Below are positions 57,741-64,000 of a stretch of 64,000 nt of DNA, in pieces (within the stretch, counting starts at the first letter, position 1; each line of letters begins with the position of its first letter). The DNA is from Rugosimonospora africana (GTDB taxonomy: Bacteria > Actinomycetota > Actinomycetes > Mycobacteriales > Micromonosporaceae), in the NCBI RefSeq assembly GCF_016862975.1, contig NZ_BONZ01000062.1, positions 62,001 through 126,000 on the forward strand, given 5' to 3'. The position numbers were made by a program, and so were the translations under genes. The notes beneath the pieces are model-generated. The model was not told the origin of the DNA. It saw nothing but the letters and a program-made list of their open reading frames with translations, and ran no database searches.

Positions 57741-58643
57741 ATGTTGTGGGATGCCTCCCGTCGCAGGGCAGTCTTCGGTCTGGTCGGCGCGGCGGCGCTG
57801 ATCGTGACCTTGGCCGGCTGTGGCGACAGCAACGGCGGTGGCACTCCGGCCGGCGGTGCGCCGTCCGCCGCCGTCGATTCGGCGCTGGCCGCGAAGGTGC
57901 CGGCGTCGATCAAGTCGGCCGGAAAGATCATCATCGGTACCGACTCGACGTACGCGCCGAGCGAGTTCCTGGCGACCGACGGCAAGACCGTACAGGGCTT
58001 CGACGTCGACCTGTTCAACGCGGTGGCCGCAAAGCTCGGTCTCAAGACTGAGTGGCAGTCGGCGAAGTTCGACGACATCATCCCCGGTGTCGGCTCGGGC
58101 AAGTACAACATCGGCGTCTCGTCGTTCACCATCAACGCCGAGCGTGAGCAGCAGGTGACCATGGTCTCCTACTTCTCCGCCGGCACCCAGTGGGCGGCCA
58201 AGGCCGGGGCGTCGATCGACCCGGGCAACGCGTGCGGCAAGAAGGTCGCCGTGCAGACCGCCACCGTGCAGGTCGACGACGTCACCAAGCGGTCGAAGGC
58301 GTGCACCGACGGCGGTAAGCCCGCTATCAAGATCGATCAGTACCAGGACCAGGGCAACGCGACCTCGGCCGTGGTCAGCGGCAAGGACGACGCGATGCTG
58401 GCCGACTCGCCGGTGTGCGCGTACGCGGTCAAGCAGACCAACGGTCAGCTGAGCCTGGTCGGCGAGATCTACGAGTCGGCACCGTACGGGTACGTGCTGC
58501 CCAAGGACCAGGCCGACTTCGGCAGCGCGCTCGCCGGCGCGGTGCAGGCGCTGATCACCGACGGTTCCTACAAGACGATCCTCGCCAAGTGGGGCGTCGA
58601 AGCCGGCGCGATCACCTCGCCCGCGGTCAACCCGGCGTCCTGA
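57741..58643 (+). CDS. Polar amino-acid ABC transporter, substrate-binding lipoprotein
   Basis: This 300-residue solute-binding protein of family 3 has signal FGLVGAAALIVTLAGC (lipobox Cys ~28). Mature motifs: IGTDSTYAPSEFLATDGKTV (~70-89), GFDVDLFNAVAAKLG, FDDIIPGVGSGKYNIGVSSF. The fold suits glutamate, cystine or another polar amino acid. ATG 57741 has GAGGGG eight bases upstream; GTG 57726 would spoil the signal peptide. With only 47 bp after livF, read-through from liv is possible. Confidence 0.94.
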   Translation: MLWDASRRRAVFGLVGAAALIVTLAGCGDSNGGGTPAGGAPSAAVDSALAAKVPASIKSAGKIIIGTDSTYAPSEFLATDGKTVQGFDVDLFNAVAAKLGLKTEWQSAKFDDIIPGVGSGKYNIGVSSFTINAEREQQVTMVSYFSAGTQWAAKAGASIDPGNACGKKVAVQTATVQVDDVTKRSKACTDGGKPAIKIDQYQDQGNATSAVVSGKDDAMLADSPVCAYAVKQTNGQLSLVGEIYESAPYGYVLPKDQADFGSALAGAVQALITDGSYKTILAKWGVEAGAITSPAVNPAS

Positions 58644-58654
58644 AGTTCCGTGCG

Positions 58655-59680
58655 ATGACAACGCAGATCCAGCAACAACCCGAGCGGGTACGGCCTGAAC
58701 CCATCAAGGCCGTACCCGTGCGGCACCCCGGGCGGTGGGTGACCGCCGTCGTGGTGGTCGTGCTCTCCGCGATGTTCGTCCACCTCTTGCTGACGAACAA
58801 GCACTTCGAGTGGTCGTTCATCTTCAGCGACAGCGGCCAGGGGCAGCCCGGCGTCATGTTCCTGCGGCCGGTACTGGACGGCCTCGTGGGCACGATCGAA
58901 CTGACGATCACGTCGATGCTGATCGGTGTCGCGCTCGGCGTGGTGATCGCGATCATGCGCCTGTCGCCCAACCGGATACTCGCCGGGGCGGCGTGGGTCT
59001 ACACCTGGGTGTTCCGTGCGATTCCCCGGCTGGTACTGGCGATCCTGTTCGGCAACCTGGGCATCCTCTGGGCGCGGATCGGCTTCGGGCTGCCGTTCGG
59101 CAAGCAGATCGGCGCGCTGTTCGGCATGCACGACTTCTCCGGGCAGATCTTCAGCATCAAGGCCAGCGAGCTGCTCACCGGCTTCGTCGCCGGCATGCTC
59201 GCCTTGGGCCTGTCCGAGGCGGCCTACATGGCCGAGATCGTCCGGGCGGGCATCCAGTCCATCGATGTCGGGCAGTCGGAGGCGGCCTCGGCGCTCGGTC
59301 TGTCCCGTGGCCAGGTGCTGCGGCGCATCGTCCTGCCCCAGGCGATGCGGGTCATCGTGCCGCCGACCGGCAACGAGACCATCGCGATGGTCAAGGACAC
59401 CTCGCTGGTCGCGTACGTCCCGGTAGGTAGGGAACTGTTCTTCCAGTTGAGCGCGGTCGGTACGCGGACCTTCCAGGTGCTGCCGGTACTCGTCGGGGCC
59501 TGCTTGTGGTATTTGATCCTGTGCAGCGTGCTGATGATCGGCCAGTACTTCGTCGAGCGGCACTTCGGCCGCGGGTACGGTACCGGGGGACGGGCCCGGC
59601 GGCGGCTGCGCGACCTGTCGGTCGAGAGCAGTGGACGGATCGTCCTCACGGACGGCAATGGCAAGGAGCCGGCGTTATGA
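58655..59680 (+). CDS. Polar amino-acid ABC transporter permease
   Basis: This 341-residue permease is of the HisM/GltK type. After a polar N-terminus (~1-25) and a first helix, the core begins at [20 protein letters not shown] (~78). The binding-protein-dependent transport signature [20 protein letters not shown] (EAA loop, ~209-228) is present. It is longer than typical 220-residue permeases because of the N-terminal helix and a Gly/Arg-rich tail. It probably acts as a homodimer, as no second permease follows. Its stop overlaps the ATPase start. Confidence 0.94.
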   Translation: MTTQIQQQPERVRPEPIKAVPVRHPGRWVTAVVVVVLSAMFVHLLLTNKHFEWSFIFSDSGQGQPGVMFLRPVLDGLVGTIELTITSMLIGVALGVVIAIMRLSPNRILAGAAWVYTWVFRAIPRLVLAILFGNLGILWARIGFGLPFGKQIGALFGMHDFSGQIFSIKASELLTGFVAGMLALGLSEAAYMAEIVRAGIQSIDVGQSEAASALGLSRGQVLRRIVLPQAMRVIVPPTGNETIAMVKDTSLVAYVPVGRELFFQLSAVGTRTFQVLPVLVGACLWYLILCSVLMIGQYFVERHFGRGYGTGGRARRRLRDLSVESSGRIVLTDGNGKEPAL

Positions 59681-60486
59681 CTGGTGCGGTGGATTCGGAC
59701 ATCAGGGACGACACTGGCACGGCGCGCCCCGAGATGGTTCGCGCCGAGAACGTACACAAGTCGTTCGGGCACCTCGACGTCCTCAAGGGCATCGACCTGG
59801 TGGTAGGCACCGGCGAGGTCAGCGTCGTGATCGGCCCCTCCGGTTCCGGCAAGTCGACGTTCCTGCGGTGCGTCAACCACCTGGAGAAGATCAACTCTGG
59901 TCGGATCTTCGTGGACGGTGACCTCATCGGGTACCGCCAGCACGGCGACAAGCTGCACGAGCTGCGGGAGAAGGAGGTCGCCGCGCAGCGCCGCTCGATC
60001 GGCATGGTCTTCCAGCGGTTCAACCTGTTCCCGCACATGACCGCACTGGCCAACGTCATGGAGGCACCCTGCCGGGTCAAGCGGCAGTCCAAGGCCCAGG
60101 CCCGCGAGCGTGCGGTGGCGTTGCTGGAGCGGGTCGGCCTGAGCGACAAGGTTTCCAACTATCCGGGGCAGCTCTCCGGCGGCCAGCAGCAGCGGGTGGC
60201 CATCGCCCGGGCACTGGCGATGGAGCCGAAGCTGATGCTGTTCGACGAGCCGACCAGCGCCCTCGACCCGGAGCTGGTGGGCGAGGTGCTGGACGTGATG
60301 AAGGACCTTGCCCGGGACGGCATGACGATGATCGTGGTTACTCACGAGATCGGATTCGCCCGCGAGGTCGGCGACTCGTTGATCTTCATGGACGGCGGCG
60401 TGGTCGTCGAGTCCGGGGCGCCGCGTGAGGTACTGGCCGACCCGAAGCACGACCGGACGAAGGCGTTCCTCGCCAAGGTCCTCTAG
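59677..60486 (+). CDS. Polar amino-acid ABC transporter ATPase (GlnQ-like)
   Basis: This 269-residue ATPase has Walker [21 protein letters not shown] (~50-69), signature [17 protein letters not shown] (~160), Walker [21 protein letters not shown] and [20 protein letters not shown]. It shows the tight GlnQ/HisP pattern. ATG 59677 overlaps the permease stop. It completes the polar amino-acid uptake system; the operon ends before polA. Confidence 0.95.
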   Translation: MTGAVDSDIRDDTGTARPEMVRAENVHKSFGHLDVLKGIDLVVGTGEVSVVIGPSGSGKSTFLRCVNHLEKINSGRIFVDGDLIGYRQHGDKLHELREKEVAAQRRSIGMVFQRFNLFPHMTALANVMEAPCRVKRQSKAQARERAVALLERVGLSDKVSNYPGQLSGGQQQRVAIARALAMEPKLMLFDEPTSALDPELVGEVLDVMKDLARDGMTMIVVTHEIGFAREVGDSLIFMDGGVVVESGAPREVLADPKHDRTKAFLAKVL

Positions 60487-60510
60487 AGCCCTGTCCCGTT
60501 GACCAGCCAC

Positions 60511-60557
60511 GAGCCCCGCTTCGGCAAGATCGACAGGGTGGGGCGCGGGCTCGGGAC
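60511..60557. terminator. Possible hairpin after the amino-acid operon
   Basis: CGAGCCC (60510-60516) can pair with GGGCTCG (60548-60554), and GTCCCG upstream with CGGGAC beyond. It is interrupted and without a T tract, so it is only a weak terminator candidate before polA. Confidence 0.35.
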
Positions 60558-60637
60558 GATCATGAGCGTGGGCGGCGCCCCCGGATGGGCGGGCGTCGTT
60601 GCGCGTCTTGTCGGTGGGTACGACTAGGCTCGCCGGG

Positions 60638-63325
60638 GTGAGTGCCGCAACGCCACGTCTGCTCCTGCTCGATGGACATTCGCTCGCCTACCGGGCATTC
60701 TTCGCGCTGCCCGCGGAGAATTTCTCCACCAGTACCGGACAGGTGACCAACGCCGTCTTCGGGTTCACCTCGATGTTGATCAACATGCTGCGCGACGAGA
60801 AGCCGACCCACATCGCGGTTGCCTTCGACGTGTCCCGGCATTCGTTCCGCACCGAGGTCTATCCGGAATACAAGGCGACCCGCTCGGAGTCGCCCAAGGA
60901 CTTCGCCGGCCAGGTCAGCCTCATCCACGAAGTGCTCGACGCGCTGCGGATCCAGACCGTGGAGAAGCCGGGCTACGAAGCCGATGACGTGATCGCCACG
61001 CTCGCCGGGCAGGCCAGCGAGCAGGGCATGCAGGTCAGCATCGTGACCGGCGACCGAGACGCCTTCCAGCTGGTCCGCGACCGCGTGACCGTGCTCTACC
61101 TCAAACGCGGTGTCTCCGAGATGGACCGGATGGACGCGGAGGCGGTCACCGCTCGATACGGTGTCGGGCCGGGTTGCTACCGCGACCTGGCCGCGCTGGT
61201 CGGGGAGACCAGCGACAACCTGCCCGGGGTGCCGGGCGTCGGGCCAAAGACCGCGGCCAAGTGGATCACCCAGTTCGGCAACCTCGACGGCGTCGTAGAG
61301 CACGTCGACCAGATCAAGGGCAAGGCCGGTGACAGCCTGCGCGACCACCTGGCCGGCGTACTGCGCAACTACCAGCTCAACCTGCTGCTCTCCGACTTGG
61401 AGCTGCCGTTGGCGCCGGGCGAGCTGGCCTGGCCCGGCTGGGACCGCGAGGCCGTTCACCGGGTGTTCGACGCGCTGGAGTTCCGCATCCTGCGCGACCG
61501 CCTCTACCAATACCTGGAGGCCGTCGAGCCGGAGGCGGAGTCCGGCTTCGACCTGGCCGGCACGGTGCTGCGCGGGCCCGGCGTGGCCGACTGGCTGGCC
61601 GCTCACGCCCCGGCGGGCGAGGCGGTGGGTGTGGCGGTGTCGGGCGACTTCGGGCGCGGCACCGGCACGCTGAGCGGGTTCGCGCTCGCCGCCGGCGACG
61701 GCCCGGCGCTGTGGTTCGACCCGGCCGGCCTGGACGCCGCCGACGACGCGGCCGTGGTGGCCTGGCTGGCCGACCCCGATCGACCCAAGGTCCTGCACGA
61801 CGTCAAGCCGGCATTGCTGGCGTTCGCGGAGCGGGGCTGGAGCCTACGCGGGCTGGTCACCGACACCGCGCTGGCCGCCTACCTGGCCCGGCCCGATCAG
61901 CGCTCGTACGACCTGACCGACCTCGCCCTGCGCTACCTGCAGCGGGAGCTGCGCGTGGAGCAGGCCGACAACGGTCAGCTGACCCTCGACGGCCTGGGGG
62001 AGGAAGACGAGCTCGAGCGCAACCTGATGCTGCGCGCCCGGGCCACCCTCGACCTGGCCGGATCGCTCGGTGAGGAGCTGGGCCGCGACGGTGCGGAGGC
62101 GACCGGGTTGCTGCGCGAGGTCGAGCAGCCGCTGGCCTACGTTCTCGCCAGCATGGAGCGCATCGGCATCGCCGCCGACACGCAATACCTCTCCGAACTG
62201 GAGGCGCACTTCGCCGGCGAGGTGAAGGCGGCCGCACAGGCGGCGTACGGGGTGATCGGCCGCGAGTTCAACCTCGGCTCGCCCAAGCAGCTGCAGGAGA
62301 TCCTGTTCACCGAGCTGTCGCTGCCGAAGACCAAGCGGATCAAGACCGGCTACACGACCGACGCCGACGCCCTGGCCTGGCTGTACGCGCAGACCGAGCA
62401 CCCGCTGCTGGAGCACCTGCTACGGCACCGCGACGTGGCCAAGCTGAAGTCCACGGTGGACGGCCTGCTCAAGTCGGTCAGCGACGACGGGCGCATCCAC
62501 ACGACGTTCAACCAGACGGTCGCCGCCACCGGCCGGCTGTCCAGCACCGACCCCAACCTGCAGAACATCCCGATCCGCACGGCGGAGGGGCGGCGCATCC
62601 GCCGGGCGTTCGTGGTCGGGCCGGATCTCGAGACCCTGCTGACCGCGGACTACAGCCAGATCGAGATGCGGATCATGGCGCACCTGTCCAAGGACGAGGC
62701 GCTGATCGAGGCGTTCCGGTCCGGCTTCGACTTCCACGCGGCGACCGCGTCCAGCGTGTTCAGCGTCGAGCCGACCGACGTCAGCCACGAGCAGCGGCGC
62801 CGGATCAAGGCGATGAACTACGGCCTGGCCTACGGGCTGTCCTCGTACGGGCTGGCCCAGCAGCTGGGCATCACGCCGGCCGAGGCGACCGTGCTGATGG
62901 AGGACTACTTCGGCCGGTTCGGCGGGGTTCGCGACTACCTGCACCGCATCGTCGACCAGGCCCGTCGCGACGGATACACCGAGACCGTGCTGGGACGCCG
63001 GCGCTACCTGCCCGACCTCAACAGCGACAACCGCCAGCGCCGGGAGATGGCCGAGCGGATGGCGCTCAACGCGCCCATCCAGGGTTCGGCGGCCGATGTC
63101 ATCAAGGTGGCGATGCTGCGGGTGGACGCCGCCCTGCACGACTCCGGCCTGGCCTCCCGGATGCTGCTGCAGGTGCACGACGAGCTGGTCTTCCAGGTCG
63201 CCCCCGGGGAACGGGAGGCGCTGGAGGCGCTGGTGCGGGAGCAGATGGGCGGCGCCTATCCGCTGGACGTGCCGCTTGAGGTCTCCGTCGGCGCGGGCCG
63301 CGACTGGGACGCCGCCGACCACTGA
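60638..63325 (+). CDS. polA: DNA polymerase I
   Basis: This 895-residue replication and repair polymerase has a 5'-nuclease domain (~1-290, LLLLDGHSLAYRAFFALPAE, KPGYEADDVIATLAGQ). A degenerate 3'-5' exonuclease domain follows (~310-490): the acidic pair needed for proofreading is absent, as is common in actinobacteria. The polymerase domain has motif A ADYSQIEMRIMAHLSKD (~671), motif B RRRIKAMNYGLAYGLSSYG (~723) and motif C QVHDELVFQV (~846). GTG 60638 gives the family N-terminus; TAGGCT lies seven bases upstream, so the transcript may be leaderless. Confidence 0.97.
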   Translation: MSAATPRLLLLDGHSLAYRAFFALPAENFSTSTGQVTNAVFGFTSMLINMLRDEKPTHIAVAFDVSRHSFRTEVYPEYKATRSESPKDFAGQVSLIHEVLDALRIQTVEKPGYEADDVIATLAGQASEQGMQVSIVTGDRDAFQLVRDRVTVLYLKRGVSEMDRMDAEAVTARYGVGPGCYRDLAALVGETSDNLPGVPGVGPKTAAKWITQFGNLDGVVEHVDQIKGKAGDSLRDHLAGVLRNYQLNLLLSDLELPLAPGELAWPGWDREAVHRVFDALEFRILRDRLYQYLEAVEPEAESGFDLAGTVLRGPGVADWLAAHAPAGEAVGVAVSGDFGRGTGTLSGFALAAGDGPALWFDPAGLDAADDAAVVAWLADPDRPKVLHDVKPALLAFAERGWSLRGLVTDTALAAYLARPDQRSYDLTDLALRYLQRELRVEQADNGQLTLDGLGEEDELERNLMLRARATLDLAGSLGEELGRDGAEATGLLREVEQPLAYVLASMERIGIAADTQYLSELEAHFAGEVKAAAQAAYGVIGREFNLGSPKQLQEILFTELSLPKTKRIKTGYTTDADALAWLYAQTEHPLLEHLLRHRDVAKLKSTVDGLLKSVSDDGRIHTTFNQTVAATGRLSSTDPNLQNIPIRTAEGRRIRRAFVVGPDLETLLTADYSQIEMRIMAHLSKDEALIEAFRSGFDFHAATASSVFSVEPTDVSHEQRRRIKAMNYGLAYGLSSYGLAQQLGITPAEATVLMEDYFGRFGGVRDYLHRIVDQARRDGYTETVLGRRRYLPDLNSDNRQRREMAERMALNAPIQGSAADVIKVAMLRVDAALHDSGLASRMLLQVHDELVFQVAPGEREALEALVREQMGGAYPLDVPLEVSVGAGRDWDAADH

Positions 63326-63356
63326 GCCGATCGCGCGATCGGGGCCGTTCGAGTTT

Positions 63357-63408
63357 CGACGGGTCCGGCTCGGCGCGTCTGGCGACGCGCAACGACCCGG
63401 ACCCGTCG
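63357..63408 (+). repeat. Dispersed ~50-bp repeat, copy A (most symmetrical)
   Basis: Perfect 12-bp arms CGACGGGTCCGG (63357-63368) and CCGGACCCGTCG (63397-63408) enclose CTCGGCGCGTCTGG and GACGCGC, which can pair inside. It follows polA and may terminate its transcript. Confidence 0.85.
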
Positions 63409-63424
63409 CCGCGGCACGGCTTAG

Positions 63425-63459
63425 TTGTCAAATTTGAGTACTCGTGTTTTAGTTACCGG
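63425..63459 (+). promoter_or_regulatory. Strong leaderless promoter with palindromes, PadR-type gene
   Basis: TTGTCA (63425-63430), 17 bases, TTTAGT (63448-63453), then six bases to GTG 63460: a near-consensus sigma-70 promoter whose transcript would start at the codon. The palindromes TCAAATTTGA (63428-63437) and GAGTACTC (63436-63443) lie in the spacer, a natural site for autorepression. Confidence 0.75.
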
Positions 63460-64000
63460 GTGAATCCCACCCGGCTCTTCGTGCTCGGCGCCCTGGCCCG
63501 CCACGGCGCGATGTATGGGCACCAGATCCGCCGCGACGCCCGCGTCGACCGCGCCGAGCTGTGGTCCGAGGTGCGCCCCGGCTCGCTCTACGGCGCACTG
63601 CACCGGATGGAGGCCGAGGGGCTGATCGAGCCGGTCCGCACCGAGCAGGACGGCCAGTTGCCCGCCCGCACCGTCTACGCGATCACCGAGGAGGGCCGCC
63701 GGGAGCTGCGGACCCTGCGCACCGAGGCGTTCGGGGAGGTCGGGCTGAGGCCCGACCCGGTCGACCTGGCGCTGGCCATGAGTGACGAGCTGGATGAGGA
63801 CACGCTGCGCGGGTTCATCGAGGACCGCCGCCGCATGCTGGCGGCCCAGGCGGCCCAGTTCGACCACCTCGGGGAACGCGCCTGGCCCGACCAGACGGTG
63901 GCGGACGACCTGATCGTGGAGCACGCGCGGCTGCGCATCCAGGCCGAGCTGGCCTGGCACGACCTGCTGCTCGACCAGATCGAGAAGCTGCGCACGGTCA
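63460..64000 (+). CDS. PadR-family transcriptional regulator (partial, runs off right edge)
   Basis: This repressor-type protein has 180 codons visible. The N-terminal PadR winged helix (RLFVLGALARHGAMYGHQIR, PGSLYGALHRMEAEGLIEPV, ITEEGRRELRTLRTEAFGEV) covers ~1-90, and the C-terminal helical dimerisation region (~100-180) continues to the window edge (LAWHDLLLDQIEKLRTV). GTG 63460 is the start. PadR regulators often control an adjacent efflux pump, which would lie to the right. Confidence 0.92.
   Translation, partial: MNPTRLFVLGALARHGAMYGHQIRRDARVDRAELWSEVRPGSLYGALHRMEAEGLIEPVRTEQDGQLPARTVYAITEEGRRELRTLRTEAFGEVGLRPDPVDLALAMSDELDEDTLRGFIEDRRRMLAAQAAQFDHLGERAWPDQTVADDLIVEHARLRIQAELAWHDLLLDQIEKLRTV

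Noticed and set aside
1-64000. Secondary-metabolite cluster, prophage or plasmid backbone
   Set aside because: No polyketide/NRPS genes, phage structural genes, integrase, replication or conjugation genes were found; the drug-type exporters and monooxygenase stand as single modules.

Overview
The DNA is very GC-rich, nearly every codon ends in G or C, GTG and TTG starts are common, and many adjacent genes overlap by 4 bp (ATGA or GTGA). The gene content is actinobacterial: a PdtaR-type ANTAR regulator, F420/PPOX-type oxidoreductase, DUF5753 regulator, c-di-AMP riboswitches on cell-wall hydrolases, and a liv/polA block. A GCGAGCGTAGCGAG-type repeat between livM and livG suggests Micromonosporaceae. 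That family call is an inference, not a proof.

Layout. 1-4451: a NarL-type histidine kinase (cut by the left edge) diverges from a three-gene ABC exporter operon. 4471-6157: an XRE/MmyB-type regulator diverges from an SDR oxidoreductase. 6166-7534: a small HTH protein, behind a nested operator, is coupled to a TIM-barrel protein of the family usually labelled 'abortive infection'. 7616-9263: a GbsR/MarR-type regulator diverges from a DUF4097 protein. 9428-12213: two secreted cell-wall or protease-type proteins (NlpC/P60 and C39), with two c-di-AMP riboswitches. 12754-15763: an SGNH plus MBOAT O-acetylation pair. 16068-17834: a metal-type permease with a CsoR-like operator, then a cold-shock protein. 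17854-18436: a frame-disrupted MarR-type regulator. 18646-21126: a secreted GH9 cellulase with a CebR-like box. 21328-23448: a TMEM175 channel, a small island flanked by 39/41-bp direct repeats that carries a DNA-binding protein, and an endonuclease III-like gene.

23845-38660: a DUF5753 regulator, a GT-C-like membrane protein, a MacAB-like efflux operon, hydrolases, ADP-ribosylglycohydrolase, two GNATs, a CDF metal exporter, a two-component system and an MBL-fold enzyme. 38691-44252: a TetR/DrrAB efflux module, a MOSC protein, and a GntR-TetR fusion regulator divergent from an FAD monooxygenase, with three palindromes of two types between them. 44249-45990: an rtcB-prfH operon (rRNA repair and ribosome rescue). 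46299-51588: an MFS transporter, an Ada-AlkA fusion, an ECF sigma factor, a RibD-like reductase and an LD-carboxypeptidase.

51666-63325 is a core block: tRNA-Leu(CAA), pdtaR, a complete liv branched-chain amino-acid ABC operon, a complete polar amino-acid ABC operon and polA. Small reading frames sit exactly between livH/livM and between livM/livG and would translationally couple them. The window ends in a PadR-type regulator with a strong leaderless promoter.

A dispersed ~50-bp partly palindromic repeat (consensus core CTCGGCGCGTCTGG) occurs at least seven times between or at the ends of genes. The best candidates for undescribed biology are the riboswitch with only a 27-codon frame behind it, the repeat-derived coupling frame in the liv operon, the small repeat-flanked island with its double operator, the dual-operator GntR-TetR fusion, and the HTH/TIM-barrel pair.
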